Positions 53,826 to 63,932 of a stretch of DNA of 64,000 nt are shown piece after piece. A program made the translations under genes and the position numbers. Source of the stretch: CBDDBK01 sp965225715 (GTDB lineage Bacteria > Bacteroidota > Bacteroidia > Cytophagales > Flammeovirgaceae); assembly GCA_965225715.1 (NCBI GenBank), contig CBDDBK010000002.1:682001-746000 (forward strand), read 5' to 3'. Below the pieces are notes generated by a model. That model saw only the letters and a list, made by a program, of their open reading frames with translations. It had not been told where the DNA came from and did no database searches. Position 1 is the first letter of the stretch. Every line of letters begins with the position of its first letter.

Positions 53826-54536
53826 ATGATTCCTAAAATATTTAAGAGAGCTATTAATCATTTTACAGTTAAAACTATTGAAAGTGAATATTTGAATTGG
53901 TTATCGTTTGCTAATGCAGGAATGCTCAATCGGGGGAATATTTACTGTTTTAATTATGCGATTCAAAATCTTCCTTCCGATAATCCAATAATTGAAATAG
54001 GTTCTTTTTGTGGATTATCAACAAATGTAATAGCCTATTTGCTAAAAAAATACAATAAGCAAAATAAGATTATTACATCTGATAAATGGATTTTCGAAGG
54101 TGCCGAAACCAATCCATATCTTCCAAATTCTGATATATCCCATTCGGATTATAGAAAATTTGTGATTGAAACATTCAAAAAAAATATCGAATTTTTTAGT
54201 AAGGGTAATTTACCTTTTCCCATCGAAGTTTTTTCGGATGATTTTTTTACACTTTGGCAGTCAGAAAAAATGGTTAAGGATATCTTTAATAGAGACATTA
54301 AGCTTGGTGGTGGGATCAGTTTCGCATATATTGATGGAAATCACACCTATGACTATTCAAAAAGAGATTTTGAAAATACATCAAAATTCCTTGATAAAGG
54401 CGGCTTTATTCTATTTGATGATAGTGCTGATCACACCCATTTTGGGTGTGCAAAACTTATGAAAGAATTATTAAAAGATAAGACTTACAAATTAGTCATG
54501 AAAAATCCCAATTATTTATTTAAAAAAATTAGGTAG
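53826..54536 (+). CDS. SAM-dependent methyltransferase (Methyltransf_24 type)
   Basis: 236 aa. NPIIEIGSFCGLSTNVIAYLLKKYNKQNKI is the SAM-binding motif I region. GISFAYIDGNHTYDYSKRDFENTSKFLDKGGFILFDD is the DGxHxYxxxxxD motif of the Methyltransf_24 / cephalosporin-hydroxylase-like group, with the metal-type Asp. Often found in glycan clusters modifying sugars; the acceptor is unknown. A perfect palindromic terminator follows. Confidence 0.85.
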   Translation: MIPKIFKRAINHFTVKTIESEYLNWLSFANAGMLNRGNIYCFNYAIQNLPSDNPIIEIGSFCGLSTNVIAYLLKKYNKQNKIITSDKWIFEGAETNPYLPNSDISHSDYRKFVIETFKKNIEFFSKGNLPFPIEVFSDDFFTLWQSEKMVKDIFNRDIKLGGGISFAYIDGNHTYDYSKRDFENTSKFLDKGGFILFDDSADHTHFGCAKLMKELLKDKTYKLVMKNPNYLFKKIR

Positions 54537-54594
54537 CTGATAAAAATCCTAAAAATAGTTTTAGAGTTATAAACTGGTTATCAGAAATTTAAAT

Positions 54595-54622
54595 CCCTCA
54601 AGGTTTTTAAAAACCTTGAGGG
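54595..54622. terminator. Bidirectional terminator, perfect 14-bp palindrome
   Basis: CCCTCAAGGTTTTT and AAAAACCTTGAGGG are exact complements with no loop besides the A/T centre. It lies between convergent genes, 59 bp past the methyltransferase and 24 bp past the Kelch gene stop. Confidence 0.85.
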
Positions 54623-54645
54623 AAGTATTTACTTATTACAAAATC

Positions 54646-56607
54646 TTAATTATCATAACGCCAAACATCATTATAATTAGGGGGATCGTTACCAATACTA
54701 CCGCCTAACACCCAAATGGTATTGTCAAAAACTACAGATGTATGATTTCTTCTTGCTCCCCACTCTGCCGCACCACCAACTTGATTCCAAGTAGAACCAT
54801 CGCTACTGGACCAAACATCATTCAAAGCATTGGTGTTGTTCCCTCCACCTATGATCCAAATTTTGTTATCAAAAATGACAGATGTATGCCCTCTTCTTGC
54901 TGCCCATTCTGAAGAAGTATTAACCGAAGACCAATTAGCTCCATTACTGCTAGACCAAACATCATTTAGATCATTACCATCTTCATTGCCACCTATAATC
55001 CACATTTTATTATTATAAATAACAGATGTATGTCCTCCCCTTATTGTCCACTCTGAAGAGTCATTAGCCTGATTCCAAGTAGAGCCATCACTGCTGGACC
55101 AAACATCATTCAAATCAGGAGTAGCCGAGTTGCCCCTACTACCGCCTAGTATCCAAATTTTATTATTATAAATGACTGAAGAAGATAAATACCGCGATAT
55201 CCAATTGGCAGAAGCATCAACTCGATTCCAATTGGAACTGTCGCTACTGGACCAAACATCATTAAAATGATTAGTCAATGGATTTGTTCCATTTAATCCA
55301 GCCATAACCCATATTTTATTATCAAAAACAACTGAAGTATGATTTGACCTTGCTGGCCAATTAGCCAAAGAAGTATCTTGAATCCAAGTGACCCCATCGT
55401 TACTAGACCAAACATCGTTTAAATAACTACCGTTGTAGCCGCCTATGACCCACATTTTATTATCAAAAACGACAGAACTATGATTTCGTCTTCCTACCCA
55501 TCCTGGATTTGCCGTTACACGTGTCCAAGTTCCTACATTTTCAACTCCAATATTAAAACGTCTTTCCACAGTTTCGCCACTACTATCAGTACTTTGAACT
55601 CGAATAGTGTATGAAGGTATAGAATCGTAATCAACAGTAGAAGTAATGTAAAGACTATCGGCAGAAATATAAAATTGACTATTGTCATTATCACCAAATC
55701 CACTAACCAAACTATACGTATGTACATCATCGGCATTAGCATCAATGGTGCTCAAAATCCCGACAAAAGCTCCATAAGGTTGATTTTCCAAAACAGTTGT
55801 ATCTGATAATAAAATACCAGTTGGTAATGTATTAAAAACCACCTGAATACTATCATTTTCTGTATCGATAATAATAGGTTCATCACCGCAAGAACAACTC
55901 ACTGTCAATTCACCATCAAGAGTTAGGTAAAAATAAATCACATTAACAACCCCTTCTACAAGGTCATAATCAATGCTAAAAGATTTACCATTGCCTGAAA
56001 GTGCAAAAGTCACCTCTTCGGTTAAACCTAAATTGCCAGCAAAGCCGTAATGGGTTGAATCTTCAGGATAATCAAATGCTGAAGTTGCTCCACTGGGATG
56101 CCTGACCTCAATATCAAAACCATTGCCACCAAGCGCGTCTACTAAAGTGTCCTGAAAGGTAAATACAAAAGGAATATTTTCCAATTGCCAATCACAAGTC
56201 AGGTCTATATTGCCTTGATTAGTAATAACTATAGAATCCTCATAACGCAAAGATATTTCTTGCGATAAATCTTCAGGTGGATAATAATAAGTCATTTCCA
56301 ATTCATAAGCTCCCGGCTCTAACTCAAAAGTATGTATTTCATCAGAAACGGTTGAGCTATACACAGTATCTAAACCTTGAAAAACCCGAATCTGACCTTC
56401 TTTTCGAGAAAAGAAAATTTCAGTTTTGGCACCCACAGCTCCGATAGTTGTTCGCAAATTTCCTACAGAATTTCGGGTAAAACTATTCGGCACCGTTATG
56501 GTCACTTGGGCTACTCCGTTTGAAAACGGATCTATATCACTAAACTCTTTTTTACAAGAGATTAGTACGAAAAAAAATAATAAAAAAAAGGAAAGGTTAA
56601 ATTTCAT
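54646..56607 (-). CDS. Surface lipoprotein with cadherin-like domain and Kelch-type repeats
   Basis: 653 aa. Lipobox in MKFNLSFFLLFFFVLISCKK (Cys18). A beta-rich part to about 260. A cadherin-like repeat at about 270-355 (TVLENQPYGAFVGILSTIDA, DSLYITSTVDYDSIPSYTIR). Then six Kelch-type blades of about 48 residues from 360 to the end, each with (R)HTSVVFDNKIWVIGG and NDVWSSSDGSTWNQV. The blades are very alike, suggesting recent internal duplication. Probably an exposed adhesion or binding protein. No domain points to an enzyme. Confidence 0.85.
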   Translation of the reverse strand: MKFNLSFFLLFFFVLISCKKEFSDIDPFSNGVAQVTITVPNSFTRNSVGNLRTTIGAVGAKTEIFFSRKEGQIRVFQGLDTVYSSTVSDEIHTFELEPGAYELEMTYYYPPEDLSQEISLRYEDSIVITNQGNIDLTCDWQLENIPFVFTFQDTLVDALGGNGFDIEVRHPSGATSAFDYPEDSTHYGFAGNLGLTEEVTFALSGNGKSFSIDYDLVEGVVNVIYFYLTLDGELTVSCSCGDEPIIIDTENDSIQVVFNTLPTGILLSDTTVLENQPYGAFVGILSTIDANADDVHTYSLVSGFGDNDNSQFYISADSLYITSTVDYDSIPSYTIRVQSTDSSGETVERRFNIGVENVGTWTRVTANPGWVGRRNHSSVVFDNKMWVIGGYNGSYLNDVWSSNDGVTWIQDTSLANWPARSNHTSVVFDNKIWVMAGLNGTNPLTNHFNDVWSSSDSSNWNRVDASANWISRYLSSSVIYNNKIWILGGSRGNSATPDLNDVWSSSDGSTWNQANDSSEWTIRGGHTSVIYNNKMWIIGGNEDGNDLNDVWSSSNGANWSSVNTSSEWAARRGHTSVIFDNKIWIIGGGNNTNALNDVWSSSDGSTWNQVGGAAEWGARRNHTSVVFDNTIWVLGGSIGNDPPNYNDVWRYDN

Positions 56608-57015
56608 AATTATAAAAATTAAGCGTTACAAAACATTAAATCCATCTTGAAAATGGCATTTTCTGTTTCAAGAAAAATCAATTAATCTGTATTTTTAAAT
56701 CTAAAAAAAACAGAATCTACTTTTAGTTTTCAAAGATGGTGAAAATATATTATAAAATATAATAAGCCAGATATACAAAAAGAATACCAAAACAAATAGT
56801 TGGTCTAATTTTTTTTTAAAAAAATGGAAATAATTTTGCGGAGAGTTAAAATATTGATAGTGTTTCAGGAAGTATAATAATATAGAAAAACTAATAATCA
56901 ACAAGTTATAATTTTAAAAACTGGAGGAAAAATAATCTAAAAAATAATCTAAAAAATAATTTTTTAGATTAATATAAATTGATTATCTATCAATAACATA
57001 TGATCATATTGTTTA
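56608..57015. other. Intergenic region before the decayed IS5
   Basis: 408 bp. A hydrophobic 67-codon minus-strand ORF (56701-56904) is open but has no recognisable features and strong A+T bias; I do not count it as a gene. A direct repeat of AAAATAATCTAAAAAATAAT occurs near 56930-56965. Confidence 0.35.
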
Positions 57016-58295
57016 GGGCATCTCCTAAATTAAGTATTTGGTTATGAAACAATTAGTTTTTATATTGTTTTTTTTCAAAAATAATCTTATTAATCTAAAA
57101 AATAGTTTCTAATGTCTCGAAAATATAAGCCCATTCAATCAGGTCGATGCATTTCTGAAAACGAAATACGGCTCAGTAAAATAAGCCAGCAAGGTGACCC
57201 ATTAGAACGTTTGAATAAAGTCATTAACTGGAACTTGTTTCTGCCACCTAGAAAAATTATACGCCAATCGCTTAGTGGAAGCTGGTCCTAAGTCCTATTC
57301 CCTTCTTTTGATGTTTAAAATTCTCATCCTCCAACGCTATGACAATATTAGCGATGACCAAATGGAATATCAAATACTTGACCGCTTAAGTTTTACCCGT
57401 TTTTTAGGTATTTCGGGTTCTGGTGATGTGCCGGACGCCAAAACTATCTGGCGTTTTCGGGATAATTTGATAAAAATGCAGTTGACTAAAAAGCTATTTG
57501 AGGTTTTCGGAGATTATTTGGAAGAGGCGAAGCTGATAGCCCATAAGGGCAAATTGCTTGATACCAGTTTTATCAATGCCCCTTGTTCAAGGTAATACGA
57601 AGGAGGAAAACAAAACAGTCAAGGCTGGGGATGTTCCTGCGAACTGGAAAGATGATTTGAACAAATTGATACAAAAAGATTTAGATCCCACTTGGACTAA
57701 GAAAGGCAAGCGTAATTATTATGGTTACAAAAATCACATAAAAGTAGATAAGCTCTCCAAGCTTATTAGCAAAAGTGAGGTCACCAGTGCCTGCGTTCAC
57801 GACTCACAGGTTTCTGGCTTCTTTAGTTGATAGCTCAGATAGCGAGCAGGGTCTCCGGGCAGATTCGGCTTATGTTGGTCAAGAGAAAGAGAAAGTATTA
57901 GATAATGATCATATAATCAATCAAATAGTGGAGCGGGCATACAAAAATAAGCCTTTGACAGAGAAGCAAAAGAAATGAATAAACAGAAATCTAAGCTTCG
58001 GGCGCGTGTTGAGCCTGTCTTCGGATTTATGTCTACCTCTATGCGGGGGCTTTTTTTAAAATCTATTGGGTTAGAGCGAGCTCAAGGCTTCGGAACTTTA
58101 GTTAATTTGACCTATAATCTTTGGCGTTATGAGCAAATCAAAAGTTTAAAATTGGATGTCAAATGGGCAAAAAACTAGGCTTACTGAGCTCAAATTGTAA
58201 TTATATAAATATTTAACTTATTGGTAATAAATAATATATGTAAAATTTTTAAAATTAATTTTTTCAAAAATTACAAAGTATTATGAGAGATGCCC
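57016..58295 (+). mobile_element. IS5 family element, decayed
   Basis: Inverted ends GGGCATCTC (57016-57024) and GAGATGCCC (58287-58295) enclose a broken transposase. Flanks TTAG (left) and CTAG (right) resemble the YTAR target of IS5, though they are not identical. A different subgroup from the copy at 35580. Confidence 0.8.
57112..58178 (+). pseudogene. IS5 transposase, several frameshifts
   Basis: Starts MSRKYKPIQSGRCISENEIR. Then frames change at least four times: LILQRYDNISDDQMEYQILD (57275-57595 frame, DUF772 region), LLDTSFINAPCSR (first Asp, then stop), RNYYGYKNHIKVDKLSKLIS, GLRADSAYVGQEKEKV (second Asp), and LRARVEPVFGFMSTSM (Glu). All catalytic blocks are recognisable but no intact frame remains. 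Confidence 0.88.
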
Positions 58296-58296
58296 G

Positions 58297-58652
58297 CTAG
58301 TGTTAATATTTGAGTGATATATTATAGTTAAGAATAAAGTAAAGAGTGAAGCAAAAGTGGTTATTTTCAGATTTAGAAAAAGAAAGAGTCTTTCTTACAA
58401 ATCTTCCTATGTCGTTGTCTTAGTACTGATAAAAGGCGCATAAATCCGCAATTTTTAGAAGATTAAGACTGTTTTTCTATTCGCTTACCATTTTTGAGTA
58501 CATTGGCAAGAAGAACAGTCCGGACACTTAATAATTTTAGCATTTTTTTTAAACTAAACCATTTTACACCTATAATAAAAATTTTATATCCCGCAAAATA
58601 ATGTAATATTAGGTGTTTTTTTCAATTTTACCATTACTTGTGTAACACTACC
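58297..58652 (-). mobile_element. IS1-like relic
   Basis: Bounded by GCTAGTGTTAATATTTGAGT and TGTAACACTACC, matching the GGTAGTGTTA end type. On the minus strand, KIIKCPDCSSCQCTQK continues after a frameshift as NGKRIEKQS then KNCG, the zinc-ribbon InsA-type CPxC...C..C pattern of IS1 transposases. Only about 350 bp remain. Confidence 0.6.
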
Positions 58653-58740
58653 TTAGTTTATGTAAAAAAATATTAATTGAGGGAATATTTTTTGCTATTT
58701 TTTTAACATTCTAAATGAACTAAAAAAGTCAGAAACTTAG

Positions 58741-58999
58741 AAGTTGTTTAAAAATTAAATAATTTTAATAGGTTGGTAACCAATTATTTCAGGTTATTAA
58801 ACGTGATTTACTAAAACTCAAAAATAAAAGCCTTTGATTATAAAAGTATTGAAAAAATGCATTCTTTAAAAAGACTTAATAGATTGGACTTTATCCAATT
58901 TGAATTATCCTATTTCTATATAATTAAGATTGGTATTTTACATTATAACTATTTAAAAACCAATATTTTAAATTAAAAAAAACAGTTTGTAAACAACTT
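58741..58999 (+). repeat. R3 MITE-like element, copy B
   Basis: 259 bp with ends AAGTTGTTTAAAAATTAAAT and GTTTGTAAACAACTT. It is the reverse complement of the element at 21341-21617 over most of its length (ATTGGACTTTATCCAATTTG). Confidence 0.8.
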
Positions 59000-59051
59000 T
59001 ATACTATTATGAGTTGATTGATAAAATAATTTAAAAATATAGATAAAAAAC

Positions 59052-61622
59052 ATGACAAAATATAGTTTAATCACTGCTTTAATAGGCTGTCTATTGATAT
59101 TTGATTCTTTCAGTCAAAATTTTACTATTATCAATGGGGTAGTAAAAGATTATGTATCAAGTGAAACAATACCTTTTGTTAATATTTATTTTAAAGGTAC
59201 AACTTTAGGAACGACCAGTAATATAGATGGAACTTTTTATCTTAAAACTAAAGAAAAATATGATACCATAGTGGTTTCTTTTGTAGGCTATAAAACTATT
59301 TTTTTAGCTGTAAAACTAAGAGAGACTCAAACATTAAATATTGAATTAGAAGAAGATAATAAAATTTTAGATATTATAGAAATTCATTATGACAGAAAAA
59401 ATAAATATAAGAATCCTGCTTGGGACGTTATGCGAGGATTTCTACACCACCGAAAAAATAATGATAAATACAAGTTAAAGGCTTATGAATTTGACAATTA
59501 CACGCAAACCCAAATTTATGGAGCTCAATTTTCTAAAGGCTTATTAAAAACCAAGTTTATATCAAAAATGTTAGAGGTAACTCAATTTTTTGATTCTTTA
59601 AAGGACGATTCTGGAAAGCCTTTATTGCCTTTATTCTACTCTGAAAGTGCCAGCAAAGTATATTACCGTAATAATCCTTCACGACTTTATGAAAAAATTA
59701 ATAAAACCAATTTTAAAGGTATTTTTATACAAGAACAAGGTGGCATCAGTACTTTTTTAGGAAATACCTATCAAGAGTATAATTTTTATAAAAATACAGT
59801 GTCTATTTTCCAAAAGGAATTTATTTCTCCTTTAAGTGCTAATTGGCGTTTATATTATAACTATGTTTTAGAGAGCGACGCAGATACTCTTGAAGGTATA
59901 CCTTGTTATCGATTGCGTTATTTTTCAAAAGAATCTCAAAACCTAACTTTTAAAGGTAAAATATGGATTAGTAAAAAAGAGTTTGCTCTCAAAAGAATAG
60001 AAGCCGAAACAGAAAAAAAGATTAATGTTAATTTTATCGAGAAAGTTGCTATTAAAATAAACTTCAAACCTATTCCTTTCAATCTTCAATCTCAAAAATA
60101 TGGTTGGCTTCCTCAAACAAGTACCGTAGAAGTTTATGTTGGCGAAATATTGGAAAAGTTTGGAAAATTATGGATCAAATACAATGTAATCAATGATAAA
60201 TTTATTATTAATAATCCTTATCCTGTAAACTTTTACAAAAGTGCTATAGATGTAGCTGATGATGCCGGAGAAAAAGATAAAGATTTTTGGAAAAAGAAAC
60301 ATAATTCTATTAAAGATACAATTATCCATAATGGAATAGGTAATTTAATAGAAATTATAGATAGTTTGGAAAACACAAAAGTTGTCAAACGAAGAGAGCC
60401 TCATGTTCTTGCTATTAACACAGGTTATTATTCCGTTGGAAAAATAGACCTCGGTCCCTATCCTTACATTTATGCTTATAATAACATAGAAGGACATAGG
60501 TTTTTTTTGGGCGGGAAAACAAGTGGTAAGCTAACCAATAAATTTACCTTTAGTGGTTATGTGGCTTATGGTACAGGCGATAAAACCTTAAAATATAATG
60601 CTAATATACGTTATATTCCTTCGGTAAAACCTTGGCTGGTTTTAAATGTTTCTCATCAAAAAGATATAGAACAAATTAGTCTTTATATAGACCGGTTCAA
60701 CACAGGTGTTTTATTCAATGGTTTTGATAATACAGGTTTTAATCCAACTCCTTTTTTCTATGCCAGCAATCGTTTTGGAACGCTTAAGAGACCATTTAAA
60801 CAAGAAATTACCCAATTTTGGACTCAACTTGCCGTTGCCCGGAATTTTTTCCAAACAGTAGCTATACGCCATAGACAACTTACGCCTCTTTTCCCCTTTG
60901 AATATCCCAATAATGAGGGCATTCAAAACAAGGTTAATGTTACTGAGCTTGTTTTAGAAAGTCGTTTATCGTTTAAAGAAAATTGGGTTTTTAATAAAGT
61001 CCAAAATGCGTATAGTTCTTTAGGCACCCGGAAACCTATTTTTTTACTGCGTTATACAACAACACTTAATACGCTTCTAAATAACAATGCTTCTTACCGC
61101 AAAATAGATTTTACCTTTCGACACAGCACCTTAACAAACATGGGACGTTTAACCTATCAGTTTAATTTGGGTTACTATTTTGATCCTGTGCCTTATTTAC
61201 TTATTGAATCGCACTTAGGGAACCCTTCTTATATTTTTAATGCTTCTTCTTTCAATTTATTAAATATTTTTGAATATTCAAGCGATAGGTATGTTACTCT
61301 TCTTTTTCGCAATAACTTCGATGGTCTTTTACTCAATACTATCCCTTTATTTAAACGTTTAAAATGGCGATCTTTGATTGGAGTTAGGGCTATTTATGGG
61401 ACTATTAGTCAAGCAACTAAAGATTTAGTTTTAACCCAAACCCAAAATGGTGAACCTATCCCACCTGTTCTAGGCTTAGATAAAATACCTTATATAGAAG
61501 CTCATTTTGCCATTCATAATATTTTTAAACTTTTAAGAGTAGATTTTATAAGCCGTTTAACCTATCGCGATACAAATTCCAGTAATTTTATGATTAAAGG
61601 TAGTATTCAACTGAGTTTGTAA
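59052..61622 (+). CDS. DUF5686 / carboxypeptidase regulatory-like outer-membrane protein
   Basis: 856 aa. Signal peptide MTKYSLITALIGCLLIFDSFSQ. The CarboxypepD_reg-like domain covers about 27-110 (TIINGVVKDYVSSETIPFVN, IVVSFVGYKTIF). The rest is the long DUF5686 domain, with an extended segment and a predicted C-terminal outer-membrane barrel of alternating strands. Related to the TonB-receptor-like proteins but lacking a plug. In Bacteroidota usually a single-copy surface protein of unknown job. Ends IKGSIQLSL, a barrel-type end. Confidence 0.88.
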   Translation: MTKYSLITALIGCLLIFDSFSQNFTIINGVVKDYVSSETIPFVNIYFKGTTLGTTSNIDGTFYLKTKEKYDTIVVSFVGYKTIFLAVKLRETQTLNIELEEDNKILDIIEIHYDRKNKYKNPAWDVMRGFLHHRKNNDKYKLKAYEFDNYTQTQIYGAQFSKGLLKTKFISKMLEVTQFFDSLKDDSGKPLLPLFYSESASKVYYRNNPSRLYEKINKTNFKGIFIQEQGGISTFLGNTYQEYNFYKNTVSIFQKEFISPLSANWRLYYNYVLESDADTLEGIPCYRLRYFSKESQNLTFKGKIWISKKEFALKRIEAETEKKINVNFIEKVAIKINFKPIPFNLQSQKYGWLPQTSTVEVYVGEILEKFGKLWIKYNVINDKFIINNPYPVNFYKSAIDVADDAGEKDKDFWKKKHNSIKDTIIHNGIGNLIEIIDSLENTKVVKRREPHVLAINTGYYSVGKIDLGPYPYIYAYNNIEGHRFFLGGKTSGKLTNKFTFSGYVAYGTGDKTLKYNANIRYIPSVKPWLVLNVSHQKDIEQISLYIDRFNTGVLFNGFDNTGFNPTPFFYASNRFGTLKRPFKQEITQFWTQLAVARNFFQTVAIRHRQLTPLFPFEYPNNEGIQNKVNVTELVLESRLSFKENWVFNKVQNAYSSLGTRKPIFLLRYTTTLNTLLNNNASYRKIDFTFRHSTLTNMGRLTYQFNLGYYFDPVPYLLIESHLGNPSYIFNASSFNLLNIFEYSSDRYVTLLFRNNFDGLLLNTIPLFKRLKWRSLIGVRAIYGTISQATKDLVLTQTQNGEPIPPVLGLDKIPYIEAHFAIHNIFKLLRVDFISRLTYRDTNSSNFMIKGSIQLSL

Positions 61623-62174
61623 TTATTATTAATGCTAAAGAATAAAAGTTAAACTATTTAAAAACAATGAATTAATAAAAAATATGAAGTTAAACCTTTG
61701 TATCCCGATAGGTTTTATATCGATTAATTGGAACTGTAAAAAATTTAAACAGAACTTACAAAACCTCTTTATCTCAGAAATGTTCGCTTTCAATAAAGTA
61801 CTATAATACATTAACGCAAATACGAAAAAAGCAATGTCTTTATGCAGTTTATGATATAGAAAAAGAATTGAATATTGGAAGGCAATAATTTAGTAAAAAA
61901 GCCTTACTTTAAAAAGCAAGGCTTAATTTCATTTTTTTAATTTTTTATAGTGCAAAGATAACTAAAATATTACATTCTAAAAAATAATAACACTATTTTT
62001 TTTTATTTATCATAAAAAATATTAAATACAACTTATAGTTTTTCTTTACTCTTGACTTCAGTATTTAATACCTGACCCAAATATTGAGACTGCCTAATTT
62101 TTACAATTATTTTAAACAATTAGTGTCGAAAGTATTTTTATAAAAAATTTATTTTCAAATTTCTAATTCATCAT
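61623..62174. other. Intergenic region between convergent genes
   Basis: 552 bp. Holds the glnS terminator (61895-61924), a decayed reverse R1-like patch near 61770-61810 (CTCAGAAATGTTCGCTTTCA), and a single R-end AATTAGTGTCG at 62118 as in the element at 12637. No gene. Confidence 0.45.
61895..61924 (-). terminator. Terminator, probably of glnS
   Basis: Minus strand AAGCCTTGCTTT pairs with AAAGTAAGGCTT (one mismatch) and is followed by TTTTTT. It also works on paper in the plus direction, for the DUF5686 gene. It lies 250 bp past the glnS stop. Confidence 0.7.
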
Positions 62175-63788
62175 TCATCCTTTCCAACTGCTTTTTAGTG
62201 TTACAGTTCGGTTAAAGCATGTTTCCTTAGTATCCCAGCAAAAATAACCCAAGCGTTCAAATTGATAGGGTGTATTTTTTGAGGCATCTTGAAGACTGGG
62301 TTCGGCTTTGGCTTGACTTATTTTTTTAGAATTAGGATTGATAAAATCTAAGAAATTTGCTTTTTTGCCAACCTCAGAATCGTTAAATAACCTGTCATAT
62401 AAAATAATATTGATGTCTTTAGCATGCATTTTGGAAACCCAATGAATAGTTCCTTTAACCTTAATGCCGCTCTTATCTTGACCACTTCGACTTTCAGGAT
62501 AATAATGACAACGTAAAAAAATAATATCACCTTGTTCATTTTTTTCTACCCCGACACACTTAATAATATAAGCATATTTTAGACGAACATAACCGTCGGG
62601 TCTAAGTCGGAAATATTTTCTTGGCGCTTCTTCAAGAAAATCATCTTTTTCAATATAAAGTTCTCTGGAAAAAGGCAGCTGCCGTCCTAAGTCTTCTGGG
62701 TCACCTGGGCGATTAATGCCTTGGACTTTTTCAGTTTGTCCTTCGGGGTAATTTTCTATAATAACTTTTAAAGGGTTCAAGACAACAAGTCTACGTTGAG
62801 CAACTTTATTGAGGTGTTCTCTTAAATAAAATTCCAATAAATCTATTTCTATCACATTATCCCGCTTAGCAATACCAATGGCATGGGCAAAATTCCGTAT
62901 AGCTTCAGATGTATAACCTCTTCTGCGTAAGCCTGAAAGCGTAGGTAAACGAGGGTCGTCCCAACTGGAAACATAGTTTTTTTCTACCAATAAAGCCAAC
63001 TTCCGTTTACTCAAAACAGTATAGGTTAAATTTAAACGAGCAAATTCAATTTGTTGAGGATGATAGAGGTTCAAACTTTTTATAATCCAATCATAAAGAG
63101 GACGATGAACCTCAAATTCCAAAGTACAAAGGGAGTGGGTAATTTTTTCGATAGAATCAGAAAGACAATGCGCAAAATCATACATCGGGTAAATATACCA
63201 GTTCTTATGTAATCGAAAATGTTTTTGTTTTTTTATTCTATATAGAATAGGGTCGCGCAAGTGCATGTTGGTAGAAGTCATATCAATTTTAGCTCTAAGG
63301 ACCTTTTCACCTTCCTGAAAATGACCTAAATACATAGCTTGAAATAAATCTAAATTTGTTTCAATAGACCTCTTACGGTAAGGACTTTCTATACCAGCTT
63401 TTTGGGGTATACCTCTCATCTGGGCTATTTCTTCAAAAGAAGAATCATCAACAAAGGCTAATCCTTGTTTAATCAATTCAATAGCAAGTTTATAAAATTT
63501 CTGAAAATAATCGGAAGCATAATACTCTCTTTTTTGCCAGTCGAAACCAAGCCATTTAATATCTTCTTTGATACCTTCGACATAGTTATGTTTTTCTTTA
63601 GTAGGGTTAGTATCATCAAAACGCAAGTTGCATTTACCTGAGTATTTTTCGGCAGTTTCAAAATTTAGACATATAGATTTAGCATGTCCGATATGCAAAT
63701 AACCATTAGGTTCTGGTGGAAATCGAGTGTGTACGCGGTCGTCTTTTTGGGTAATATCTTTTTCTATTTTTTCTTCAATAAAATTCAT
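62175..63788 (-). CDS. glnS: Glutaminyl-tRNA synthetase
   Basis: 537 aa. RFPPEPNGYLHIGHAKSICL holds the HIGH motif; LRFDDTNPTKEKHNYVEGIK; HFRLHKNWYIYPMYDFAHCLSD; SLCTLEFEVHRPLYDWI; VLSKRKLALLVE is the KMSKS-type loop; SGLRRRGYTSEAIRNFA. The C-terminal anticodon domains are beta-rich. Charges tRNA-Gln directly, so this organism does not need GatCAB for Gln. GlnRS versus GluRS: the PEPNGYLHIGHAKS and LEF features favour GlnRS. Confidence 0.95.
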   Translation of the reverse strand: MNFIEEKIEKDITQKDDRVHTRFPPEPNGYLHIGHAKSICLNFETAEKYSGKCNLRFDDTNPTKEKHNYVEGIKEDIKWLGFDWQKREYYASDYFQKFYKLAIELIKQGLAFVDDSSFEEIAQMRGIPQKAGIESPYRKRSIETNLDLFQAMYLGHFQEGEKVLRAKIDMTSTNMHLRDPILYRIKKQKHFRLHKNWYIYPMYDFAHCLSDSIEKITHSLCTLEFEVHRPLYDWIIKSLNLYHPQQIEFARLNLTYTVLSKRKLALLVEKNYVSSWDDPRLPTLSGLRRRGYTSEAIRNFAHAIGIAKRDNVIEIDLLEFYLREHLNKVAQRRLVVLNPLKVIIENYPEGQTEKVQGINRPGDPEDLGRQLPFSRELYIEKDDFLEEAPRKYFRLRPDGYVRLKYAYIIKCVGVEKNEQGDIIFLRCHYYPESRSGQDKSGIKVKGTIHWVSKMHAKDINIILYDRLFNDSEVGKKANFLDFINPNSKKISQAKAEPSLQDASKNTPYQFERLGYFCWDTKETCFNRTVTLKSSWKG

Positions 63789-63932
63789 GTATTTTTTTGT
63801 TTAAGCAGTAATAATTAAGAACTTGAGTTAAGGGTTTTATTTATAAAAAATATGATTATCAATCAAGAAATATAGAAAAGTTAAATTTCTTTCATATACT
63901 TTCACCATTTATCTTTCATCAAATTTAGGCTT

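Noticed and set aside
56701..56904. 67-aa hydrophobic minus-strand ORF
   Set aside because: Composition follows the A+T-rich DNA, no family features, no clear start context.
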